Shown piece by piece: positions 1 to 6,338 of a stretch of 6,539 bases of DNA. A program made the position numbers and the translations under genes. This DNA is from Planctomycetaceae bacterium (GTDB taxonomy: Bacteria; Planctomycetota; Planctomycetia; Planctomycetales; Planctomycetaceae). Numbering within the stretch: position 1 is the stretch's first letter; each line of letters opens with the position of its first letter. Below the pieces are notes generated by a model that was not told where the DNA came from, searched no databases, and saw nothing but the letters and a program-made list of their open reading frames with translations. The stretch spans positions 1 through 6,539 of the forward strand of contig JAJDEK010000568.1 in the NCBI GenBank assembly GCA_029259875.1. The letters run 5' to 3'.

Positions 1-1
1 G

Positions 2-2761
2 AATGCGATTCCCGAGCAAGTGGCACTGCTTAACAGTGCACCGATCAAAATTGGTGAAGGGGGAGAGCCGATTCTCTTCAGCCATGTCGGTGAAGTGCAG
101 GATAGCCACCAAATTCAATCGAATATTGTGCGGGTGAATAATAGAGCGCTGGTGTATGTGCCCGTGTATCGACAGCCGGGGTCGAATACCATCGAAATCG
201 TTGATCGCATTCACGGCAAAATGGCTGAGATCCTCAACAAACTGAAAGACGAACGCAAACTTCCCAATGGGGAAGATGATCCCAAGATGAAAAACCTCAC
301 GCTGGACGTGGTGATGGATCAATCGGTGAAAGTCCGCGAAAGTATCGACGCGCTGTGGATTGCGGCGATATTGGGAGCCGTCTTTTCCGGGTTGATTGTA
401 TTTCTCTTTTTGCGTAACTGGCGGGCAACAGCCATCATTACTCTGGCGATTCCGATTTCAATCATGGTTTCGATGATTGGCCTTTATTTTACCGGAAACA
501 CGATTAACGCGATGACGTTAGGCGGGTTGGCACTGGCCGTTGGTATTTTGATCGATCAAGCGATTGTGGTCATCGACAATGTGGAACGTCATATTGATGC
601 GGGAGAGGCGCCGTTACAGTCTGCCTGGGCGGGAACAAAAGAAGTCGCCGTTCCGCTGTTCGTTTCGACGATCACATTCGTGGTTGTCTTTTTGCCGGTG
701 ATGTTTCTGTCAGGTTTGGCAAAATATCTATTCACGCCGTTGGCAATGTCGGTTTTGTTTGCAGTGATTGCCTCGTATTTAGTTGCGATTTTTTTCATTC
801 CCGTGGCTGCTTCCAAAATCATGTCCCGAAAAAAGGGAGCCAATGGTTCTGCTTCCGAAGAAAAAACGGGTCTCTCTTCCAGTTATAATCCTGCGGACTT
901 GAATTGGTTGGTGGGAGGCTATCGCAAGTTACTGTTGGGGGCTTTGAAATTACGCTGGGTCATCATGATTGGCTCGGTGCTCTTATTTATCGGTTCGCTG
1001 GTCATTATGTCTGGCACGGGCAGTGAATTATTTCCTCCCGTCGATTCAGGGCAGTTCACGATTTATATTCGTGCGAGATCGGGAACGGAATTACAAAGAA
1101 CAGAACAGCTTGTTGCCCGCATTGAAAACATGATAGTGGAAGACGTCGGAGATCCCGCCCCCAACAATCCGGCAGCTGAGTCAATTTACCCTGCCACAAA
1201 AACAAAATATGCGAACGGAGAAGAGCGCACGCTGACTCCAGCAGAAGTCAAACAAGCGCATGCGGATTCAAGTTGTACGATGCTGATCTCAAACATAGGC
1301 GTTCTCCTCGACTGGCCGGCCGCTTACTCTCCTAATAGCGGCCCGATGGATGCATTTACTCTGGTCCAACTGGATGACAAGCGAAAAGGAAGTGTTTTCG
1401 AAGTCGTAGAACGCTTGCGAGAACGTATGAATAAAGATCCAGTGCTGAAAGCAGCTGGCGTTGATGTGGCATTTGATACCGGTGGAATTCTAACCGCTGC
1501 TTTAAACATGGGCGAACCTTCTCCGATCCATTTGCAGGTGACCGGCTACACATTAGATACTGCCCAGGAAATCGCAAGAGAATTGGTTTCCACGATCGAA
1601 AGTGTTGAAGGCGCGACAGACGTTCGCATTGCACAACGTAATGACTACCCGATGATTAAAGTTGAGATTGATCGTGTGAAGGCACTCAGCCTGAACGTGA
1701 ATGTGGAAGACGTGATGAAAAGTCTGGTGAGTACCACCAATAGTTCGATCAATTTTGATCCGGCATTCTGGATTGATCCCAAAAACGGAAATCATTATTT
1801 CCTGGGAACACAGTATTTCGAAAAAGATATTAACTCGCTTGATTCCCTTAAATCCATTCCGATTAAAAATCAGGAAGATGGCTCGTTGGTTTATTTAGAA
1901 GATGTCGCTACCTTTGATGCGAGTGCCACCGGACCCGCGGTGATTAACCATCGTAATATTACACGCGTGACTGATGTTTTTGCGAATGTGAAAATGGGTT
2001 ACGATTTGGGCACCGTTGTGTCTCAGATTGAAGCAAAATTGCAAGACAGCAATCACAAGTTGAAGCTGGTTCCGACACCCGACAGCCGTTCGGCCGCCGC
2101 ACGCTACCCAGTATGGTTTCAAAAATTATTGTCAATGGTTGGGTTAAACGAGCCTACGAAATATAAAACGTCTGCCAAAGGATTTACGATTGATGTGCAA
2201 GGCGAAATTCTGTCGATGCGTAATTCGTTTGTTGATTTCTCGGTAGGACTCATTCTGGCAACTGCACTCGTTTATCTGGTGATGGTGGCGCAGTTCCGTT
2301 CGTTTCTGGATCCCTTCATTGTGATGGTCACGGTTCCTCTGGGTTTTATTGGTGTGGCTTTGATTCTGAAACTCACTGGTACGCGGCTGAATATTCAGTC
2401 GTTTATGGGCATCATCATGATGATCGGAATTGTGGTCGAATATACGATTGTGTTACTCGATTTTGCGAACCATCGTCTGGAAGAAGGCGCTTCCATACAA
2501 GAAGCGATTGTTGATGCCGCTGTGGTCCGCTTCCGACCGATTTTAATGACGTCACTGACAACGATATTAGCGTTAACACCGATGGCGTTCCCTTCCATAT
2601 TTGGCGGACTGTCCGGTGGAGAGGCTGATGTTCCTTTGGCACGCACGATTGTCGGAGGCGTGATTGCCGCCACATTATTACCGAAATTTGTGGTGCCCTG
2701 TTTATATGTTATTATGAAACGACCTGTGAAACACAAAGAGTTGGAGCCGGGCTGGGAGTAA
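2..2761 (+). CDS. RND-family efflux permease (AcrB/HAE1-like), 5' end outside window
   Basis: Inner-membrane, proton-driven exporter of the RND superfamily, the pump of a tripartite efflux complex. The frame is open to the left edge; the GTG at 20 is an internal valine, not a start. 919 residues are visible (numbered from the codon at 2), against roughly 1,040-1,100 for the family, so about 230 N-terminal residues (TM1 and most of the first porter half) are missing. Visible order: end of the porter region (1-110), TM2-TM6 (about 118-271), a cytosolic linker, TM7 (318-337), second porter/docking region (345-740), TM8-TM12 (744-904). Family motifs include LRNWRAT after TM2, VDN/VER-type TM4 sequence ILIDQAIVVIDNVER, MVAQFRSFLDPF, and RFRPILMTSL at TM11. 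AcrB's Asp407-Asp408 pair is Asp185-Gln186, and AcrB Lys940 is Glu813. The adaptor gene begins 65 bases downstream. HAE1-like by overall sequence; a metal exporter is less likely. Substrate unknown. Confidence 0.95.
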   Translation, partial: NAIPEQVALLNSAPIKIGEGGEPILFSHVGEVQDSHQIQSNIVRVNNRALVYVPVYRQPGSNTIEIVDRIHGKMAEILNKLKDERKLPNGEDDPKMKNLTLDVVMDQSVKVRESIDALWIAAILGAVFSGLIVFLFLRNWRATAIITLAIPISIMVSMIGLYFTGNTINAMTLGGLALAVGILIDQAIVVIDNVERHIDAGEAPLQSAWAGTKEVAVPLFVSTITFVVVFLPVMFLSGLAKYLFTPLAMSVLFAVIASYLVAIFFIPVAASKIMSRKKGANGSASEEKTGLSSSYNPADLNWLVGGYRKLLLGALKLRWVIMIGSVLLFIGSLVIMSGTGSELFPPVDSGQFTIYIRARSGTELQRTEQLVARIENMIVEDVGDPAPNNPAAESIYPATKTKYANGEERTLTPAEVKQAHADSSCTMLISNIGVLLDWPAAYSPNSGPMDAFTLVQLDDKRKGSVFEVVERLRERMNKDPVLKAAGVDVAFDTGGILTAALNMGEPSPIHLQVTGYTLDTAQEIARELVSTIESVEGATDVRIAQRNDYPMIKVEIDRVKALSLNVNVEDVMKSLVSTTNSSINFDPAFWIDPKNGNHYFLGTQYFEKDINSLDSLKSIPIKNQEDGSLVYLEDVATFDASATGPAVINHRNITRVTDVFANVKMGYDLGTVVSQIEAKLQDSNHKLKLVPTPDSRSAAARYPVWFQKLLSMVGLNEPTKYKTSAKGFTIDVQGEILSMRNSFVDFSVGLILATALVYLVMVAQFRSFLDPFIVMVTVPLGFIGVALILKLTGTRLNIQSFMGIIMMIGIVVEYTIVLLDFANHRLEEGASIQEAIVDAAVVRFRPILMTSLTTILALTPMAFPSIFGGLSGGEADVPLARTIVGGVIAATLLPKFVVPCLYVIMKRPVKHKELEPGWE

Positions 2762-2826
2762 TTTTCTCTTTGCTGAAGTTCACAACTACGAAACCACTTT
2801 TGTTCTCATTAATTACGAATGAAAAA

Positions 2827-4221
2827 ATGAACGTCAAAACAATCCAATACGTGTTAGTGATCACTGTTTCCATGTCACTGTGTTTAAGTGGTTGTGATAA
2901 TGGAAAAACACTCAATGGCCAACCGGCGCTGGGGAGTACTCCTGTTGAAAAACCTGCTGGACCAACGGCTGTAGAAGTGGTTCCCGTGGAAGCAATTGAG
3001 TATTCCGAAAAGATTGATCTTCCTGGTTCGTCAGTGCATGGCATGGAAACGTCTCAACTCTTTTCCCGCGTGGGCGGGTACGTTCAGGATATTAATTCCG
3101 TTGATGGAAAAGAAATCGATATCGGTTCTCTCGTCAAAAAGAACATGCCCCTGGCAGTAATTGCGATTCCTGAATTGCAAGACGAGCTAACCGAGAAAGT
3201 GGCAAAAGTCGAACTGGCAAAAAGTGAAGTCGAACAGGCAGATGCTGCGATTACCCAATCGGAAGCACTGATCAAGCAACGTATGTCGGAAGTGAAGCAA
3301 GCCAATTCGCAAAAAGCAGAAAAGCAGGCATTGCTGGGCTTACAAAAGATTAAATATCAACGGATTCAACTTTTAGTGAAAAACGGATCCATTGGAAAGG
3401 AGATTTCAGATGAAGCAGAATTTGCAGTCAAAGCGGCACAATCGGCTTTAGAGAGTGTCGCTGCTGATGTGAAAGCGGCGGAGTCAAATGTCGCTGCTGC
3501 ACAAGCGGGAAAGGTCAAAGCGATCGCAGACAAAGCTTCGGCAACGGCAAATTTGAAAGTGGCTACGGCGATTGCGAAACGGGCACAGACTATGGTTGGC
3601 TTTGCAACAATTCGTGCTCCCTTCGATGGAATCATTACCAAACGCTATGTCGACCATGGTGCCTTCGTGCGTCCTGCCACGAGTAGCTCGGGCGTGATGC
3701 CTTTGTTTGAAGTCTCTCGCATTGACAAAGTACGTGTTGTCGTCTCTGTTCCCAACACGCATGCGGCTCGCGTATTAGAAGGGCAGAAAGTGATGTTTTA
3801 TAACATTGGTGGCTTGCCAGGTGTGGGAGTCGAGGGCACCATCAGCCGTAGTTCGAATACATTGGATACAAAATCGCGCATGATGCGCGCTGATATTGAA
3901 TTCAAAAATCCCGTTCAAGGTGTCTCTTCTAAAGAGAAGCTCAATCTCAAACCGGGTATGTATGGAACGGTTTCTGTGCGAGTTAAAGACTGGAAAAATT
4001 TACCGGTTGTGCCGGTTTCTGCATTACAGTTTGATGAACTGGAGCAGCCTTATGTAATGGTTGTAAGCGGTAAAACTTGCCATAAACGGCCTGTAACCAT
4101 CGTGTTCAACAACGCGAAAACTGTAGGGATTACAGCGGATATCAAGGTTGGCGAACAAATTGTGTTAAACCCTGCGGGACAGCTGCAGGATGGACAGGAA
4201 ATTGTCGCAATAACCGAGTAA
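2827..4221 (+). CDS. RND efflux periplasmic adaptor subunit (membrane fusion protein), lipoprotein
   Basis: Periplasmic adaptor (HlyD/AcrA-like) that links the RND permease to the outer-membrane channel. The product from ATG 2827 is 464 residues. It starts with a lipoprotein signal: short n-region MNVK, hydrophobic core, lipobox LSGC with Cys23 as the lipidated residue. Then come a Thr/Pro-rich linker (24-48), the first lipoyl half-motif (about 75-115), a long Ala/Lys/Glu-rich coiled-coil hairpin (about 118-257), the second lipoyl half with TIRAPFDGIITKRYVDHGAF (261-280), a beta-barrel (about 300-385, including LNLKPGMYGTV) and a membrane-proximal domain (about 390-464, NLPVVPVSAL at its start). 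The frame is open upstream to a TTG at 2770, but ATG 2827 is preferred because it puts the signal peptide at the very N-terminus. No good Shine-Dalgarno precedes it. The hairpin-tip motif R-x3-L-x6-S of AcrA reads Arg179, Leu183, Gly190. The permease lies just upstream and the channel just downstream; likely one operon. Confidence 0.94.
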   Translation: MNVKTIQYVLVITVSMSLCLSGCDNGKTLNGQPALGSTPVEKPAGPTAVEVVPVEAIEYSEKIDLPGSSVHGMETSQLFSRVGGYVQDINSVDGKEIDIGSLVKKNMPLAVIAIPELQDELTEKVAKVELAKSEVEQADAAITQSEALIKQRMSEVKQANSQKAEKQALLGLQKIKYQRIQLLVKNGSIGKEISDEAEFAVKAAQSALESVAADVKAAESNVAAAQAGKVKAIADKASATANLKVATAIAKRAQTMVGFATIRAPFDGIITKRYVDHGAFVRPATSSSGVMPLFEVSRIDKVRVVVSVPNTHAARVLEGQKVMFYNIGGLPGVGVEGTISRSSNTLDTKSRMMRADIEFKNPVQGVSSKEKLNLKPGMYGTVSVRVKDWKNLPVVPVSALQFDELEQPYVMVVSGKTCHKRPVTIVFNNAKTVGITADIKVGEQIVLNPAGQLQDGQEIVAITE

Positions 4222-4290
4222 CCAAAAGACGCGATAGCATCAGCATGGTCGATACATTAGGTAAAATGTGTGATATCATTTCAATCCTAG

Positions 4291-4294
4291 AAGG
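4291..4294 (+). promoter_or_regulatory. weak ribosome binding site for the outer-membrane channel gene
   Basis: AAGG lies 8 bases before the ATG at 4303, a normal spacing for a partial Shine-Dalgarno sequence. It supports that ATG as the start, as does the signal peptide that begins there. It is the best such site in the window; the adaptor has no comparable one and the sulfatase only a GAG at 6327-6329. Confidence 0.45.
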
Positions 4295-4302
4295 TACGTT
4301 CC

Positions 4303-6141
4303 ATGCCCTTTCAGTCGATGCTGACTTCTCTCACCCTACTCCTATTTGTGGGAGTGGCTGGCTGTAAGGGATATCAATATCAGGCTTTTGAACCTCGAGA
4401 GAAAACAAATACCTCTCACATCGCGTATCGGGGTGTGATCAAAAAAAGCGTGGCCAAGAAATCTGTACCACAGAAAAGCCCACTTATTTCAAAGCTTGAT
4501 TTTGATCCAGATCAAGAAAATCTTGTTGAAGACACGTTACCAAAACCATTTCCAGCACAGGATCAGCGAGAGACTTCCTGGGAAAAGTCTATTGTCGAAG
4601 AGCATTCGGTCGCAATTTCTGAATTGAAACCAAAGACCGTAACCGATGATGCAAAAGCATCTCACAACAGGCTTGTGAGCCATATACGCGAGGAATCGAA
4701 TCCATTTATAAGTCACGTCGAATCTTCAATACCTCCTGCACCTGGGAGCGAGCAGAAATTTTCCGAAGAGGAAAAGATTCCCTTTGGTCTGAAATCCCAT
4801 CCCATTGATCTGCCTGCAACTTTGCGTCTGGCAGGTGCCAAAAACTGGAATGTTCTGCTGGCTGTGGAACAAATCAACGAGGCGTCTGCACGTCAGGAAA
4901 AAGCAAAAACCATGTGGATTCCTTCTCTGAATGCAGGGATTGGATATACAAAGCATGAAGGGAAAATCCAGGCGACAGACGGACAAATCATCGATATCAG
5001 TCGTAATTCGCTATTCGTTGGCGGGGGGGCTATCACAGGAGATGCACCTCCCCTAACTGGTGGAGCAGGTGGCCCTGCACGTTTAGCACTCGACCTTTCG
5101 TTGACCGATGCGATTTTCGCACCATTGGCTGAATGCCAATTGTATAATGCGTCTCGTTCGAATTACTCGGCCGCTTTTAATGACACATTACTGGAAGCCA
5201 GCCTCGGTTATTATGATTTGGTAAGAGCACAAGGGAATTTGGCAATTACCAAGAAGAATCTGCAAAACGCAGAAGAACTGTTCAACTTAACAAGTTCATT
5301 CGTCAGTGCAGGAAAAGGATCGCTGGCCGATGTTTCGCGTGCTGCTGTTGAAGTGAATCAGCGAAAGCAATCAATTATCGAAGCAGAGTTGACAATGCAA
5401 ATTGCGTCGACAACTCTCGTTCGAATCTTACAATTAGACCCTGAAGAAATGGGAGCACAAACCCTGCTCGTAGCGCTGGAAGAGCAACCTTTACCGGTGT
5501 CACTCGTTGAAGAAGCCACATCCTTGGACGAGTTGATTTCACAGGGGCACACTTATCGGCCGGAATTAAATGAGCAGACCTCACGCATGGAAGCAAATCG
5601 AATTCGTGCCCGTGCCGAGCATTGGCGACCTTATTTGCCAAACTTGCATATGGGAACTTCGGCAGGCGGCTTTGGTGGCGGCGTAGGCAATAGTCTGGAC
5701 CAGCTTGATGGCCGCAGTGATGTGGATTTACTGGCTGTCTGGCAAATCGAGAACTTAGGCTTTGGTACACGAGCACGACGACGTCAAACGAATAGTGTGT
5801 ATCATCAGAGTGTGATTACGACAAACCGTACTTATGATATTGTTTCGGCCGACGTCATCAATGCCCGCAATTCCGTGCTCGCACAACGGCGTCAAATTCA
5901 GCTCGCAGAAGAGAACATTAAACGTGCTGTTGAATCGTATGACCAAAACATGGCTCGTATTCGCGGATTGGCCGGGTTACCACTCGAAGGACTTCAGTCA
6001 CTCGATGCCGTTGCCAACGCGCGTGAAGCCTACTTGAATTCGATCATCGCTTATAATCAGGCACAATTAACTTTGCTGCGTGCCATTGGTCTTCCTCCGG
6101 GAATGCACGCCGACAGTGAAGATGAATTCACTGATCAATAA
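4303..6141 (+). CDS. TolC/OprM-type outer-membrane efflux channel, lipoprotein
   Basis: Outer-membrane factor (OEP family) forming the exit duct of the RND pump. 612 residues, longer than the usual 450-500. The N-terminus is a lipoprotein signal peptide with lipobox VAGC, Cys21 being the lipidated residue. Residues 22 to about 165 are a polar, low-complexity linker with a basic patch (47-58, several KKS/QKS) followed by acidic and Pro-containing stretches. The channel domain starts near 168 (PIDLPATLRLAGAKNWNVLL) and has the two-fold OEP layout: helix, beta-hairpin (205-270, loop rich in Gly), long helices (287-375), second helix (about 405-440), second beta-hairpin (444-490, again with a Gly-rich loop, then VWQIENLGFG), and closing helices (500-597, ending in NQAQLTLLRAIGLPPG). 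The long helices should form the periplasmic alpha-barrel that meets the adaptor tip. It follows the adaptor by 81 bases, so it is very likely this pump's own channel. Confidence 0.93.
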   Translation: MPFQSMLTSLTLLLFVGVAGCKGYQYQAFEPREKTNTSHIAYRGVIKKSVAKKSVPQKSPLISKLDFDPDQENLVEDTLPKPFPAQDQRETSWEKSIVEEHSVAISELKPKTVTDDAKASHNRLVSHIREESNPFISHVESSIPPAPGSEQKFSEEEKIPFGLKSHPIDLPATLRLAGAKNWNVLLAVEQINEASARQEKAKTMWIPSLNAGIGYTKHEGKIQATDGQIIDISRNSLFVGGGAITGDAPPLTGGAGGPARLALDLSLTDAIFAPLAECQLYNASRSNYSAAFNDTLLEASLGYYDLVRAQGNLAITKKNLQNAEELFNLTSSFVSAGKGSLADVSRAAVEVNQRKQSIIEAELTMQIASTTLVRILQLDPEEMGAQTLLVALEEQPLPVSLVEEATSLDELISQGHTYRPELNEQTSRMEANRIRARAEHWRPYLPNLHMGTSAGGFGGGVGNSLDQLDGRSDVDLLAVWQIENLGFGTRARRRQTNSVYHQSVITTNRTYDIVSADVINARNSVLAQRRQIQLAEENIKRAVESYDQNMARIRGLAGLPLEGLQSLDAVANAREAYLNSIIAYNQAQLTLLRAIGLPPGMHADSEDEFTDQ

Positions 6142-6146
6142 GGTGA

Positions 6147-6168
6147 CTTATCTCTTAGGAAAGATAAG
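6147..6168. repeat. inverted repeat just after the channel stop codon
   Basis: CTTATCT (6147-6153) and AGATAAG (6162-6168) are perfect complements, giving a 7-bp, AT-rich stem around an 8-base loop, five bases after the TAA at 6139-6141. It is followed by A-rich sequence rather than a T-run, so it is not a textbook intrinsic terminator. It could be a weak terminator, a transcript 3'-end stabiliser, or a protein-binding site. Confidence 0.45.
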
Positions 6169-6269
6169 AAAACCCTACTGTATTGATGCACCGCGCAACT
6201 AAACTTTGCTCGTTACTCTATAGACGTTTATTTCCTGCCTTCGATTGACCATGATTCTCGCATCGTTGA

Positions 6270-6309
6270 AGATAAATGAACTAAGGATTCCTCTTTCGTT
6301 CACTTATCT
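6270..6309. repeat. inverted repeat upstream of the sulfatase gene
   Basis: AGATAAATGAAC (6270-6281) pairs with GTTCACTTATCT (6298-6309) over 12 positions with a single A-C mismatch (6276 with 6303). The loop is 16 bases and could hold a further small AGG/CCT pairing. The right arm ends 29 bases before the sulfatase ATG. It repeats the 8-mer ACTTATCT also found at 6146-6153. It may be an operator, a leader hairpin or a terminator with only a short T-run (6311-6313); which one cannot be told from sequence alone. Confidence 0.5.
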
Positions 6310-6338
6310 GTTTAACATTTGGTGCAGAGTCTCATCTC

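Larger units (their letters stand above)
6142..6338. other. spacer between efflux operon and sulfatase gene
   Basis: 197 bases with no credible coding sequence on either strand. It probably contains the end of the efflux transcript and the promoter of the sulfatase gene, although neither is clear. Two inverted repeats lie near its ends and share the heptamer CTTATCT/AGATAAG. A TTGACC at 6245-6250 resembles a -35 element, but no good -10 element follows at the right distance. No tRNA or other structured RNA is recognisable. Confidence 0.6.

Noticed and set aside
20..22. GTG as the start of the permease
   Set aside because: The frame stays open to the left edge with sensible family sequence, and a start here would remove TM1 and most of the first porter half.
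2395..2736. Minus-strand open frames opposite the permease C-terminus
   Set aside because: They are antisense to a well-supported gene, low in recognisable motifs, and two overlap each other in different frames.
2770..2826. In-frame TTG start giving a 19-residue longer adaptor
   Set aside because: It would place extra residues before a complete lipoprotein signal peptide and has no ribosome binding site; the ATG at 2827 gives a standard signal and lipobox.
2712..3044. 110-codon minus-strand open frame across the permease-adaptor junction
   Set aside because: Covers the ends of two clear genes; its composition is that of an antisense frame and no domain is visible.
4245..4367. 40-codon ORF on the + strand overlapping the channel gene start
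   Set aside because: Mostly overlaps the channel's signal-peptide region in another frame, has no ribosome binding site and resembles no known protein.
5375..5776. 133-codon minus-strand open frame opposite the channel gene
   Set aside because: Longest antisense frame, but it lies wholly inside the conserved OEP domain and shows no motif, signal peptide or ribosome binding site.
5834..6037. 67-codon + strand frame inside the channel gene
   Set aside because: Out-of-frame overlap with the conserved C-terminal helices of the channel and no independent support.
6147..6168. Intrinsic terminator of the efflux operon
   Set aside because: The stem is short and AT-rich and no T-run follows on the + strand, so it is listed as an inverted repeat instead.
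6245..6276. Possible sigma-70 promoter, TTGACC with GATAAA
   Set aside because: The spacer would be 20 bases and the -10 match is only moderate; the GATAAA also belongs to an inverted-repeat arm, so the call would be weak.
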